A stretch of DNA of 64,000 nt, from NCBI GenBank assembly GCA_024803745.1, contig JANJXV010000265.1:806001-870000 (forward strand), given 5' to 3'. Below the pieces are notes generated by a model that made no database searches, had not been told where the DNA came from, and saw nothing but the letters and a program-made list of their open reading frames with translations. Position 1 is the stretch's first letter, and each line of letters starts with the position of its first letter. Positions 1-15,000 of the stretch are shown one piece after another. The position numbers were made by a program, and so were the translations under genes. The DNA is from Megascapheus bottae. Its lineage: Eukaryota; Chordata; Mammalia; Rodentia; Geomyidae.

Positions 1-3000
1 CATCCGTTCCATGAATTCACACACCTCCATTCTATGAGTTCACACACCTCCATTCTATGAGTTCACACACCTCTATTCTTACTTCAGCAACATCCATTCT
101 ATGACTTCAGACACCTCCATTCTATGACTTCACACACCTTCATTATTACTTCAGCCACATCCATTCTGTAACTTCACACACCTCCCTTCTGTGACTTCAC
201 ACACCTCCATTCTAAGACTTCACACACCTCCACTCTATGACTTCACACATCTCCATTCTATGACTTCACACACGTGCATTCTGACTTCACACACCTCCAT
301 TCCATGACTTCATACACCTCCATTCTATGACTCCACACACCAACATTCTTTGACTTCACACACCTCCATTCTGTGACTTCACATATCTCCATTCTGACTT
401 CACACACATCCATTCTATGCCTTCACAAATCTCCATTCTATGACTTCAGAAACCTCAATTCCATGACTTCATACACCTCCATTCTATGACTTCAACACCT
501 CCTTTCTTTGACTTCACACACCTCCATTTTGACTTCACACACCACAATTCTGTGACTTCACACACCTCCATTTGTGACTTCACACATCAAAATTTTGACT
601 TCACACACCTCCATTCTGTGACTTCACACACCTCAATTTTGACTTCACACACTTCCATTCTGTGACTTCACACATCTCCATTCTGTGATTTCATACACCT
701 CCAATGTTTGATTTCACACACCTCCATTCTTGGATTTCACACACCTCCATTCCATGACTTCACACACCTCCATTCTATGACTTCACACACCTCCATTCTG
801 AATTCACACACCTCCATTCTGACTTCATATACCTCAATTCTGTGACTTCACACACCTCCATTCTATGATTTCCCAAACCTCCATTCTTTGACTTCACACA
901 CCTCCATTCTATGACTTCACATACCTCCTTTCTGAGTTGACACGCCTCCATTCTGTGACTTCACATACCTTCAATCTGACTTCACACAACTCCATTCTAT
1001 GACTTCACACACCTCCATACTGTGACTTCAAAAACCACCATTCTGACTTCACACATCTCCATTGTGACTTCACACACCTCCATTCTATGAGTTCACACAG
1101 CTCCTTTCTGACTTCACACACCTCCATTCTATAACTTCGCACACCTCTATTCTGACTTCACACCCCTCCCTTCTGTGACTTCACACACCTCCATTCTATG
1201 ACTTCACACACCTCCATACTAAGACTTCACACACCTCCATTCTATCACTTCACACACTTCCATTGTTTGACATCATACACCTCCATTCTTTGACTTCACA
1301 CACTTCCGTTCCATGAATTCACACACCTCCATTCTATGAGTTCACACACGTCGATTCTATGAGTTCACACACCTCCATTCTTACTTCAGCGACATCCATT
1401 CTATGACTTCAGACACCTATATTCTATGACTTCACACACCTTCATTCTTACTTCAGCAACATCCATTCTGTGACTTCACACACCTCCCTTCTGTGACTTC
1501 ACACACCTCCATTCTATGACTTCACACACCTCCATTCTATGACTTCACACCTCCATTCTATGACATCACACACCAACATTTATGACGTCACACACCTCCC
1601 TTCTGTGACTTCACACACCTCCATTTTATGGCTTCACACCTCCATTCTATGACTTCACACACCAACATTTATGACGTCACACACCTCCATTCTGTGACTT
1701 CACACACCTCCATTCTGACATCACACACCAACATTCTATGACTTCACACACTTGCATTCTATGACTTCACACACCTCCATTCTGTGACTTCACTCACCTC
1801 CATTGTGAGTTCACACACATCCATTCTGTGACTTCACACACCTCCATTCATTTACTTCACACACCTTGATTCTCTGACTTCACATACCTCCATTCTACGA
1901 TTTCACACACCTCCATTCTGTGACTTCACACATCTCCATTCTACGGCTTCACACACCTCCATTCTGAATTCACGCAGCTCCTTTCTATGACTTCACACAC
2001 CTCCTTCAGTGACTTCACACACCTCTATTCTATGACTTCACACACCTCCATTGTGATATCACACACCTCTCTTCTATGTGTTCACACACCACCATTCTGA
2101 CTTTACACACCTCAATTCTATTACTTCACACACCTCCATTCTTACTTCACACACCTCCATTCTGTGACTTCACACACATCCATTCTATGATTTCACACAC
2201 CTCCATTCCATGACTTAACACACCTCCATTCTATGACTTCACACACCTCCATTCTGAATTCACACACCTATATTCTGTGACTTCACACACCTCAATTTCT
2301 GACTTCACACACTTCCATTCTATGACTTCCACACCTCCATTCTGTAACTTCACATACCACCATTCTATGACTTCACACACCTCCATTGTGACTTCACATA
2401 CCTCCATTCTATGAGTTCACACACCTCCATTCTGACTTCACACACCTCCATTCTACGATTTCACACACCTCCATTCTGTGACTTCACACATCTAAATTCT
2501 ATGATTTCACACACCTCCATTCTGTGACTTCACACACCTCCATTCTGAGTTCACACACCTACATTCTGTGACTTCACAATCCTCCATTATATGACTTCAC
2601 ACACCTCCATTTTGTGACTTCACACACCTCAATTCTATCACTTCACACACCTCCATTCTATCACTTCACACACCTACATTGTGACTTCACACACCTACGT
2701 TCTATCAGTTCACACACCTGCATTGTGACTTCACAAACCTCCATTCTCTGACTTCACACACCTCCATTCTGAATTCACACACCTCCATTCTGACTTCACA
2801 CACCTCAATTCTGTGACTTCACACACCTCCATTCTATGACTTCACACACCTCCATTCTGTGACTTCAAAAACCACCATTCTATGACTTCGCACATCTCCA
2901 TTGTGACTTCACACACCTCCATTCTATGAGTTCACACAGCTCCATTCTGACTTCACACACCTCCATTCTATGACTTCGCAAACCTCTATTCTGACTTCAC

Positions 3001-4383
3001 ACCCCTCCATTCTGTGACTTCACATACCTCCATTCTTTGACTTCAAACCCCTCAATTCTGTGCCTTCACACACCTTAAATCTGAGTTCACACACCTCCAT
3101 ACTGTGACTTCACACACCTCCATTCTGTGACTTCACACACCTCCATTCTATGACTTCAAACACCTCCACACTATGACTTCACACACCTCCATTTTATGCC
3201 TTCACACACCTCCATTCTGTGACTTCACACACCTCCATTCTATGACATCACACGCCTCCATTCTGTGACTTCATACACCTGCATTCTATGACTTCACACA
3301 CCTCCATTCTATGACTTCAGAAACCTACATTGTTACTTCACACACCTCCATTCTGTGACTTCACACACCTCCAATGTTTGCCTTCACACACCTCCATTTT
3401 GACTACACACACCTCCATTCTATGACTTCACATACCACATTTCTGAGTTGACAAACCTCCATTCTGTGACTTCACATACCTCCAATCTGACTTCACACAC
3501 CTCCATTCTATGACTTCACACACCTCCATTCTGTGACTTCAAACACCACCATTCTATGACTTTGCACATCTCCATTGTGACTTCACACACCTCCATTCTA
3601 TGAGTTCACACAGCTCCATTCTGACTTCACACACCTCCATTCTATGACTTCGAAAACCTCTATTCTGACTTCACACCCCTCCATTCTGTGACTTCACATA
3701 CCTCCATTCTTTGACTTCACACCCCTCCACTCTGTGCCTTCACACACCTTAAATCTGAGTTCACACACCTCCATACTGTGACTTCACACACCTCCATTCT
3801 GTGACTTCACACACCTCCATTCTATGACTTCACACACCTCCATTCTATGACTTCACAAACCTCCATTTTATGCCTTCACACACCTCCAGTCTGTGACTTC
3901 ACTCACCTCCATTCTATGACATCACACGCCTCCATTCTGTGACTTCACACACCTCCATTCTATGACTTCACACACCTCCATTCTATGACTTCAGAAACCT
4001 ACATTGTTACTTCACACACCTCCATTCTGTGACTTCACACACCTCCATTGTTTGCCTTCACACACCTCCATTTTGACTAAACACACCTCCATTCTATGTC
4101 TTCACACACCTTCATTCTTACTGCAGAAATCTCCATTCTATGACTTCACAAACCTCCCTTCTGTGAATTCACACACCTCCATTCTGAGTTCACACACCTC
4201 CATTCTGTGACTTCACACACCTCCATTCTCTTAATTCACACACCTCTCTATGACTTCACACACCTCCATTCTATGACTTCACACACCTCCATTCTGCCTT
4301 CACAGATTTCCATTTGACTTCAAACACCTCATTTCTCTGACTTCACACACCTCCATTCTATGACTTCAAACACCTCCTTTCTA
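1..4383 (+). repeat. Higher-order block A, copy 1 (offset 7,711 to copy 2)
   Basis: This stretch matches 7,712-12,094 almost base for base at an offset of 7,711. The anchors are CATCCGTTCCATGAATTC at 1 and 7,712, TTAAATCTGAG at 3,075 and 10,786, and the monomers around 4,004 and 11,715. The match ends near 4,383/12,094: copy 1 then runs into a second copy of its own last 1,413 bases, while copy 2 runs into a TTTCTGATTTGACAC variant. Single-base differences between copies are sparse, for example CTCCATACTG at about 1,014 against CTCCATTCTG at about 8,725. The block begins before the window. Confidence 0.88.
2971..4383 (+). repeat. 1,413-bp tandem duplication, left copy
   Basis: The marker TGACTTCGCAAACC starts at 2,971 and again at 4,384, and TTAAATCTGAG recurs at 3,075 and 4,488, both 1,413 apart. 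Inside the unit the TTAAATCTGAG marker also recurs after 674 bases (3,749), so the 1,413-bp unit is itself two related halves of about 674 and 739 bp. This is recent growth by unequal exchange laid on an older step of about 0.7 kb. Confidence 0.88.
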
Positions 4384-5796
4384 TGACTTCGCAAACCTCT
4401 ATTCTGACTTCACACCCCTCCATTCTGTGACTTCACATACCTCCATTCTTTGACTTCAAACCCCTCAATTCTGTGCCTTCACACACCTTAAATCTGAGTT
4501 CACACACCTCCATACTGTGACTTCACACACCTCCATTCTGTGACTTCACACACCTCCATTCTATGACTTCAAACACCTCCACACTATGACTTCACACACC
4601 TCCATTTTATGCCTTCACACACCTCCATTCTGTGACTTCACACACCTCCATTCTATGACATCACACGCCTCCATTCTGTGACTTCATACACCTGCATTCT
4701 ATGACTTCACACACCTCCATTCTATGACTTCAGAAACCTACATTGTTACTTCACACACCTCCATTCTGTGACTTCACACACCTCCAATGTTTGCCTTCAC
4801 ACACCTCCATTTTGACTACACACACCTCCATTCTATGACTTCACATACCACATTTCTGAGTTGACAAACCTCCATTCTGTGACTTCACATACCTCCAATC
4901 TGACTTCACACACCTCCATTCTATGACTTCACACACCTCCATTCTGTGACTTCAAACACCACCATTCTATGACTTTGCACATCTCCATTGTGACTTCACA
5001 CACCTCCATTCTATGAGTTCACACAGCTCCATTCTGACTTCACACACCTCCATTCTATGACTTCGCAAACCTCTATTCTGACTTCACACCCCTCCATTCT
5101 GTGACTTCACATACCTCCATTCTTTGACTTCACACCCCTCCACTCTGTGCCTTCACACACCTTAAATCTGAGTTCACACACCTCCATACTGTGACTTCAC
5201 ACACCTCCATTCTGTGACTTCACACACCTCCATTCTATGACTTCACAAACCTCCATTCTATGACTTCACAAACCTCCATTTTATGCCTTCACACACCTCC
5301 AGTCTGTGACTTCACTCACCTCCATTCTATGACATCACACGCCTCCATTCTGTGACTTCACACACCTCCATTCTATGACTTCACACACCTCCATTCTATG
5401 ACTTCAGAAACCTACATTGTTACTTCACACACCTCCATTCTGTGACTTCACACACCTCCATTGTTTGCCTTCACACACCTCCATTTTGACTAAACACACC
5501 TCCATTCTATGTCTTCACACACCTTCATTCTTACTGCAGAAATCTCCATTCTATGACTTCACAAACCTCCCTTCTGTGAATTCACACACCTCCATTCTGA
5601 GTTCACACACCTCCATTCTGTGACCTCACACACCTCCATTCTGTGACTTCACACACCTTCATTCTATGACTTCACACACCTCCATTCTATGACTTCACAC
5701 ACCTCCATTCTGCCTTCACAGACTTCCATTTGACTTCAAACACCTCATTTCTGTGACTTCACACACCTCCATTCTATGATTTCACACACCTCCATT
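4384..5796 (+). repeat. 1,413-bp tandem duplication, right copy
   Basis: This is the second copy of 2,971-4,383, with markers at 4,488 and 5,162 (again 674 apart). It differs by scattered substitutions, such as CTTCGCAAACC here against CTTCGAAAACC near 3,650, and CTTCACAAACC here against CTTCACACACC near 3,830. Its final 180 bases (from about 5,620) are less similar to copy 1. There is no counterpart in block A copy 2, so this duplication is private to block A copy 1. Confidence 0.85.
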
Positions 5797-6923
5797 CTAT
5801 GACTTCAAACACCTCCATTCTATGACTTCACACACCTCCTTTCTGAGTTGACACACCTCCATTCTGTTACTTCACACCCCTCCAATCTGACTTCACACAC
5901 CTCCATTCTATGACTTCACACACCTGCATTCTGTGACTTCAAAAACCAACATTCTATAACTTCAAACACCTCCATTCTATGCCTTCACACACTTCCATTC
6001 TGAGACTTCACAAACCTCCACTCTGTGACTTTACACACCTCCACTCTGTGACTACACACACCTCCATTCTGTGATTTCACACACCTCCATTCTATGACTT
6101 CACACACATCCATTCTTTGACTTCACACATCTCCATTCTATGAATTCACACACCTCCATTGTGACCTCACACAACTCTATTCTGTGACTTCACACACCTG
6201 ACTTCTGTGACTTCACACACCTCCATTCTATGACTTCACACACCTCCATTATATGACTTCACACCAACATACTATGACTTCACACACCAAAATTGATGAC
6301 GTCACACACCTCCATTCTGTGACTTAACACACCTCCATTCTGACATCACACACCTCCATTCTATGACTTCACACACTTCCATTCTATGACTTCACACACC
6401 TCCATTCTGTGACTTCACTCACCTCCATTGTGAGTTCACCCACCTCCATTCTGTGACTTCACACACCTCCATTCTGTGAATTCACACACCTCAATGCTCT
6501 GACTTCACACACCTCTCTTCTGTGACTTCACACACCTCCATTCTTCGACATCACACACATCCGTTCCATGAATTCACACACCTCCATTCTATGAGTTCAC
6601 ACACCTCCATTCTATGAGTTCACACACCTCTATTCTTACTTCAGCAACATCCATTCTATGACTTCAGACACCTCCATTCTATGACTTCACACACCTTCAT
6701 TATTACTTCAGCCACATCCATTCTGTAACTTCACACACCTCCCTTCTGTGACTTCACACACCTCCATTCTAAGACTTCACACACCTCCACTCTATGACTT
6801 CACACATCTCCATTCTATGACTTCACACACGTGCATTCTGACTTCACACACCTCCATTCCATGACTTCATACACCTCCATTCTATGACTCCACACACCAA
6901 CATTCTTTGACTTCACACACCTC
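5770..6923 (+). repeat. 1,154-bp tandem duplication, left copy
   Basis: CATTCTATGATTTCAC starts at 5,770 and recurs at 6,924, and CATCCGTTCCATGAATTC lies at 6,558 and 7,712; both pairs are 1,154 apart. The last 370 bases (from 6,558) also match the first bases of the window at an offset of 6,557. The duplication therefore includes the left start of block A, and its junction lies inside that start. Confidence 0.88.
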
Positions 6924-8077
6924 CATTCTATGATTTCACACACCTCCATTCTATGACTTCAAACACCTCCATTCTATGACTTCACACACCTCCTTTCTGA
7001 GTTGACACACCTCCATTCTGTTACTTCACACCCCTCCAATCTGACTTCACACACCTCCATTCTATGACTTCACACACCTGCATTCTGTGACTTCAAAAAC
7101 CAACATTCTATAACTTCAAACACCTCCATTCTATGCCTTCACACACTTCCATTCTGAGACTTCACAAACCTCCACTCTGTGACTTTACACACCTCCACTC
7201 TGTGACTACACACACCTCCATTCTGTGATTTCACACACCTCCATTCTATGACTTCACACACATCCATTCTTTGACTTCACACATCTCCATTCTATGAATT
7301 CACACACCTCCATTGTGACCTCACACAACTCTATTCTGTGACTTCACACACCTGACTTCTGTGACTTCACACACCTCCATTCTATGACTTCACACACCTC
7401 CATTATATGACTTCACACCAACATACTATGACTTCACACACCAAAATTGATGACGTCACACACCTCCATTCTGTGACTTAACACACCTCCATTCTGACAT
7501 CACACACCTCCATTCTATGACTTCACACACTTCCATTCTATGACTTCACACACCTCCATTCTGTGACTTCACTCACCTCCATTGTGAGTTCACCCACCTC
7601 CATTCTGTGACTTCACACACCTCCATTCTGTGAATTCACACACCTCAATGCTCTGACTTCACACACCTCTCTTCTGTGACTTCACACACCTCCATTCTTC
7701 GACATCACACACATCCGTTCCATGAATTCACACACCTCCATTCTATGAGTTCACACACCTCCATTCTATGAGTTCACACACCTCTATTCTTACTTCAGCA
7801 ACATCCATTCTATGACTTCAGACACCTCCATTCTATGACTTCACACACCTTCATTATTACTTCAGCCACATCCATTCTGTAACTTCACACACCTCCCTTC
7901 TGTGACTTCACACACCTCCATTCTAAGACTTCACACACCTCCACTCTATGACTTCACACATCTCCATTCTATGACTTCACACACGTGCATTCTGACTTCA
8001 CACACCTCCATTCCATGACTTCATACACCTCCATTCTATGACTCCACACACCAACATTCTTTGACTTCACACACCTC
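6924..8077 (+). repeat. 1,154-bp tandem duplication, right copy
   Basis: This is a near-identical second copy of 5,770-6,923. It overlaps the start of block A copy 2: from 7,712 onward the sequence continues through CTTCACATATCTCC (about 8,090) just as copy 1 does at about 380, whereas the left copy of this duplication breaks off at 6,923. The right copy therefore looks like the original continuation into block A. Confidence 0.86.
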
Positions 8078-11000
8078 CATTCTGTGACTTCACATATCTC
8101 CATTCTGACTTCACACACATCCATTCTATGCCTTCACAAATCTCCATTCTATGACTTCAGAAACCTCAATTCCATGACTTCATACACCTCCATTCTATGA
8201 CTTCAACACCTCCTTTCTTTGACTTCACACACCTCCATTTTGACTTCACACACCACAATTCTGTGACTTCACACACCTCCATTTGTGACTTCACACATCA
8301 AAATTTTGACTTCACACACCTCCATTCTGTGACTTCACACACCTCAATTTTGACTTCACACACTTCCATTCTGTGACTTCACACATCTCCATTCTGTGAT
8401 TTCATACACCTCCAATGTTTGATTTCACACACCTCCATTCTTGGATTTCACACACCTCCATTCCATGACTTCACACACCTCCATTCTATGACTTCACACA
8501 CCTCCATTCTGAATTCACACACCTCCATTCTGACTTCATATACCTCAATTCTGTGACTTCACACACCTCCATTCTATGATTTCCCAAACCTCCATTCTTT
8601 GACTTCACACACCTCCATTCTATGACTTCACATACCTCCTTTCTGAGTTGACACGCCTCCATTCTGTGACTTCACATACCTTCAATCTGACTTCACACAA
8701 CTCCATTCTATGACTTCACACACCTCCATTCTGTGACTTCAAAAACCACCATTCTGACTTCACACATCTCCATTGTGACTTCACACACCTCCATTCTATG
8801 AGTTCACACAGCTCCTTTCTGACTTCACACACCTCCATTCTATAACTTCGCACACCTCTATTCTGACTTCACACCCCTCCCTTCTGTGACTTCACACACC
8901 TCCATTCTATGACTTCACACACCTCCATACTAAGACTTCACACACCTCCATTCTATCACTTCACACACTTCCATTGTTTGACATCATACACCTCCATTCT
9001 TTGACTTCACACACTTCCGTTCCATGAATTCACACACCTCCATTCTATGAGTTCACACACGTCGATTCTATGAGTTCACACACCTCCATTCTTACTTCAG
9101 CGACATCCATTCTATGACTTCAGACACCTATATTCTATGACTTCACACACCTTCATTCTTACTTCAGCAACATCCATTCTGTGACTTCACACACCTCCCT
9201 TCTGTGACTTCACACACCTCCATTCTATGACTTCACACACCTCCATTCTATGACTTCACACCTCCATTCTATGACATCACACACCAACATTTATGACGTC
9301 ACACACCTCCCTTCTGTGACTTCACACACCTCCATTTTATGGCTTCACACCTCCATTCTATGACTTCACACACCAACATTTATGACGTCACACACCTCCA
9401 TTCTGTGACTTCACACACCTCCATTCTGACATCACACACCAACATTCTATGACTTCACACACTTGCATTCTATGACTTCACACACCTCCATTCTGTGACT
9501 TCACTCACCTCCATTGTGAGTTCACACACATCCATTCTGTGACTTCACACACCTCCATTCATTTACTTCACACACCTTGATTCTCTGACTTCACATACCT
9601 CCATTCTACGATTTCACACACCTCCATTCTGTGACTTCACACATCTCCATTCTACGGCTTCACACACCTCCATTCTGAATTCACGCAGCTCCTTTCTATG
9701 ACTTCACACACCTCCTTCAGTGACTTCACACACCTCTATTCTATGACTTCACACACCTCCATTGTGATATCACACACCTCTCTTCTATGTGTTCACACAC
9801 CACCATTCTGACTTTACACACCTCAATTCTATTACTTCACACACCTCCATTCTTACTTCACACATCTCCATTCTGTGACTTCACACACATCCATTCTATG
9901 ATTTCACACACCTCCATTCCATGACTTAACACACCTCCATTCTATGACTTCACACACCTCCATTCTGAATTCACACACCTATATTCTGTGACTTCACACA
10001 CCTCAATTTCTGACTTCACACACTTCCATTCTATGACTTCCACACCTCCATTCTGTAACTTCACATACCACCATTCTATGACTTCACACACCTCCATTGT
10101 GACTTCACATACCTCCATTCTATGAGTTCACACACCTCCATTCTGACTTCACACACCTCCATTCTACGATTTCACACACCTCCATTCTGTGACTTCACAC
10201 ATCTAAATTCTATGATTTCACACACCTCCATTCTGTGACTTCACACACCTCCATTCTGAGTTCACACACCTACATTCTGTGACTTCACAATCCTCCATTA
10301 TATGACTTCACACACCTCCATTTTGTGACTTCACACACCTCAATTCTATCACTTCACACACCTCCATTCTATCACTTCACACACCTACATTGTGACTTCA
10401 CACACCTACGTTCTATCAGTTCACACACCTGCATTGTGACTTCACAAACCTCCATTCTCTGACTTCACACACCTCCATTCTGAATTCACACACCTCCATT
10501 CTGACTTCACACACCTCAATTCTGTGACTTCACACACCTCCATTCTATGACTTCACACACCTCCATTCTGTGACTTCAAAAACCGCCATTCTATGACTTC
10601 GCACATCTCCATTGTGACTTCACACACCTCCATTCTATGAGTTCACACAGCTCCATTCTGACTTCACACACCTCCATTCTATGACTTCGCAAACCTCTAT
10701 TCTGACTTCACACCCCTCCATTCTGTGACTTCACATACCTCCATTCTTTGACTTCAAACCCCTCAATTCTGTGCCTTCACACACCTTAAATCTGAGTTCA
10801 CACACCTCCATACTGTGACTTCACACACCTCCATTCTGTGACTTCACACACCTCCATTCTATGACTTCAAACACCTCCACACTATGACTTCACACACCTC
10901 CATTTTATGCCTTCACACACCTCCATTCTGTGACTTCACACACCTCCATTCTATGACATCACACGCCTCCATTCTGTGACTTCATACACCTGCATTCTAT

Positions 11001-12094
11001 GACTTCACACACCTCCATTCTATGACTTCAGAAACCTACATTGTTACTTCACACACCTCCATTCTGTGACTTCACACACCTCCAATGTTTGCCTTCACAC
11101 ACCTCCATTTTGACTACACACACCTCCATTCTATGACTTCACATACCACATTTCTGAGTTGAAAAACCTCCATTCTGTGACTTCACATACCTCCAATCTG
11201 ACTTCACACACCTCCATTCTATGACTTCACACACCTCCATTCTGTGACTTCAAACACCACCATTCTATGACTTTGCACATCTCCATTGTGACTTCACACA
11301 CCTCCATTCTATGAGTTCACACAGCTCCATTCTGACTTCACACACCTCCATTCTATGACTTCGCAAACCTCTATTCTGACTTCACACCCCTCCATTCTGT
11401 GACTTCACATACCTCCATTCTTTGACTTCACACCCCTCCACTCTGTGCCTTCACACACCTTAAATCTGAGTTCACACACCTCCATACTGTGACTTCACAC
11501 ACCTCCATTCTGTGACTTCACACACCTCCATTCTATGACTTCACACACCTCCATTCTATGACTTCACAAACCTCCATTTTATGCCTTCACACACCTCCAT
11601 TCTGTGACTTCACTCACCTCCATTCTATGACATCACACGCCTCCATTCTGTGACTTCACACACCTCCATTCTATGACTTCACACACCTCCATTCTATGAC
11701 TTCAGAAACCTACATTGTTACTTCACACACCTCCATTCTGTGACTTCACACACCTCCATTGTTTGCCTTCACACACCTCCATTTTGACTAAACACACCTC
11801 CATTCTATGTCTTCACACACCTTCATTCTTACTGCAGAAATCTCCATTCTATGACTTCACAAACCTCCCTTCTGTGAATTCACACACCTCCATTCTGAGT
11901 TCACACACCTCCATTCTGTGACTTCACACACCTCCCTTCTCTTAATTCACACACCTCTCTATGACTTCACACACCTCCATTCTATGACTTCACACACCTC
12001 CATTCTGCCTTCACAGATTTCCATTTGACTTCAAACACCTCATTTCTCTGACTTCACACACCTCCATTCTATGACTTCAAACACCTCCTTTCTA
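7712..12094 (+). repeat. Higher-order block A, copy 2
   Basis: This matches 1-4,383 at an offset of 7,711. It contains a single copy of the 1,413-bp segment (10,682-12,094, TTAAATCTGAG at 10,786 and 11,460), whereas copy 1 carries a tandem pair. After 12,094 it enters older mosaic sequence. A few private substitutions, such as AACCGCCATT near 10,580 against AACCACCATT near 2,870, argue against an exact assembly duplicate. Confidence 0.88.
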
Positions 12095-15000
12095 TGACTT
12101 CACACACCTCCTTTCTGATTTGACACACCTCCATTCTGTTACTTCACACCCCTCCAATCTGACTTCACACACCTCCATTCTATGACTTCACACACCTGCA
12201 TTCTATGACTTCAAAAACCAACGTTCTATGACTTCAAACACCTACATTCTATGACTTCACACACCTCCATTCTGAGACTTCAAAAACCTCCACTCTGTGA
12301 CTTTACACACCTCCACTCTGTGACTACACACACCTCCATTCTCTGATTTCACACACCTCCATTCTATGACTTCACACACATCCATTCTTTGACTTCACAC
12401 ACCTCCATTCTATGAATTCACACACCTCCATTGTGACCTCACACAACTCTATTCTGTGACTTCACACACCTGACTTCTGTGACTTCACACACCTCCATTC
12501 TATGACTTCAAACCAAAATACTATGACTTCATACACCAAAATTGATGACGTCACACACCTCCATTCTGTGACTTAACACACCTCCATTCTGACATCACAC
12601 ACCTCCATTCTATGACTTCACACACTTCCACTCTATGACTTCACACACCTCCATTTTGTGACTTCACTCACCTCCATTGTGAGTTCTCCCACCTCCATTC
12701 TGTGACTTCACTCACATCCATTCTGTGAATTCACACACCTCAATGCTCTGACTTCACACACCTCTCTTCTGTGACTTCACACACCTCCATTCTTTGACTT
12801 CACACACGTCCGTTCCATGAATTCACACACCTCCATTCTATGAGTTCACACACCTCCATTCTATGAGTTCACACACCTCCATTCTTACTTCAGCAACATC
12901 CATTCCATGACTTTAGACACCTCCATTCTATGACTCCACACACCAACATTCTTTGACTTCACACACCTCCATTCTGTGACTTCACATATCTCCATTCTGA
13001 CTTCACACACATCCATTCTATGACTTCACAAATCTCCATTCTATGACTTCAGAAACCTCAATTCCATGACTTCATACACCTCCATTCTATGACTTCAACA
13101 CCTCCTTTCTTTGAGTTCACACACCTCCATTTTGACTTCACACACCTCCATTCTGTGACTTCACACACCTCAATTTTGACTTCACACACTTACATTCTGT
13201 GACTTCACACATCTCCATTCTGTGACTTCATACACCTCCAATGTTTGATTTCACACACCTCCATTCTTGGATTTCAGACACCTCCATTCCATGACTTCAC
13301 ACACTTCCATTCTATGACTTCACACACCTCCATTCTGAATTCACACACCTCCATTCTGACTTCATGTACCTCAATTCTGTGACTTCACACACCTCCATTC
13401 TATGATTTCCCACACCTCCATTCTTTGACTTCACACAACTCCATTCTATGACTTCACATACCTCCTCTCTGAGTTGACACACCTCCATTCTGTGACTTCG
13501 CATACCTCCAATCTGACTTCACACACCTCCATTCTATGACTTAACACATCTCCATTCTGTGACTTCAAAAACCACCATTCTATGCCTTCACACATCTCCA
13601 TTGTGACTTCACACACCTCCATTCTATTAGTTCACACAGCTCCATTCTGACTTCACACACCTCCATTCTATGACTTCGCACACCTCTATTCTGACTTCAC
13701 ACCCCTCCATTCTGTGACTTCACATACCTCCATTCTTTGACTTCACACCCCTCAATACTCTGCCTTCACACACCTACACTCTGTGACTTTACACACCTCT
13801 ATTCTATGACTTCACCCACCTCCATTCTAAGACTTCACACACCTCCATTCTATCACTTCACACACTTCCATTGTTTGATATCATACACCTCCATTCTTTG
13901 ACTTCACACACCTCCGTTCCATGAATTCACACACCTCCATTCTATGAGTTCACACACGTCCATTCTATGAGTTCACACACCTCCATTCTTACTTCAGCAA
14001 CATCCATTCTATGACTTCAGACACCTCCATTCTATGACTTCACACACCTTCATTCTTAATTCAGCAACATCCATTCTGTGACTTCACACACCTCCCTTCT
14101 GTGACTTCACACACCTCCATTCTATGACTTCACACACCTCCATTCTATGACTTCACACCTCCATTCTATGACTTCACACACCAACATTTATGACGTCACA
14201 CACCTCCCTTCTGTGACTTCACACACCTCCAGTCTATGGCTTCACACCTCCATTCTATGACTTCACACACCAGCATTTATGACGTCACACACTTCCATTC
14301 TGTGACTTCACACACCTCCATTCTGACATCACACACCTACATTCTATGACTTCACACACTTCCATTCTATGTCTTCACCCACCTCCATTTTGTGACTTCA
14401 CTCACCTCCATTGTGAGTTCACACACATCCATTCTGTGACTTCACATACCTCCCTTCATTTAATTCACACACCTTGATTCTCTGACTTCACATACCTCCG
14501 TTCTACGATTTCACACTCCTCCATTCTGTGACTTCACACATCTCCATTCTATGACTTCACACACCAGCATTTATGACGTCACACACTTCCATTCTGTGAC
14601 TTCACACACCACCATTCTGACATCACACACCTACATTCTATGATTTCACACACCTCCATTCCATGACTTAACACACCTCCATTTTATGACTTCACACACC
14701 TCCATTCTGAATTCACACACCTATATTCTGTGACTTCACACACCTCAATTTCTGACTTCACACACTTCCATTCTATGACTTCCACACCTCCATTCTGTAA
14801 CTTCACATACCACCATTCTATAACTTCACACACCTCCATTGTGACTTCACATACCTCCATTCTATGAGTTCACACACCTCCATTCTGACTTCACACACCT
14901 CCATTCTATGTCTTCACACACCTCCATTCTGACTTCACACACCTCTATTCTATGACTTAGCACACCTCAATTTTGATTTCACACACCTCCATTCTGTGAC

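Noticed and set aside
4004..4210. 68-codon open frame recurring at 5,417, 11,715 and (variant) 15,263
   Set aside because: It is a frame through 21-bp satellite monomers. It has no start context, no domain and only TSHTSIL-like repeats, and its recurrence is explained by block duplication.
13312..13503. Antisense open frames rich in MEVCEV/WRCVKS (also 56,855-57,046 and 62,874-63,068)
   Set aside because: They are reverse-strand readings of the same monomers, not genes; copies elsewhere in the array are broken by the 23-bp frame shift.
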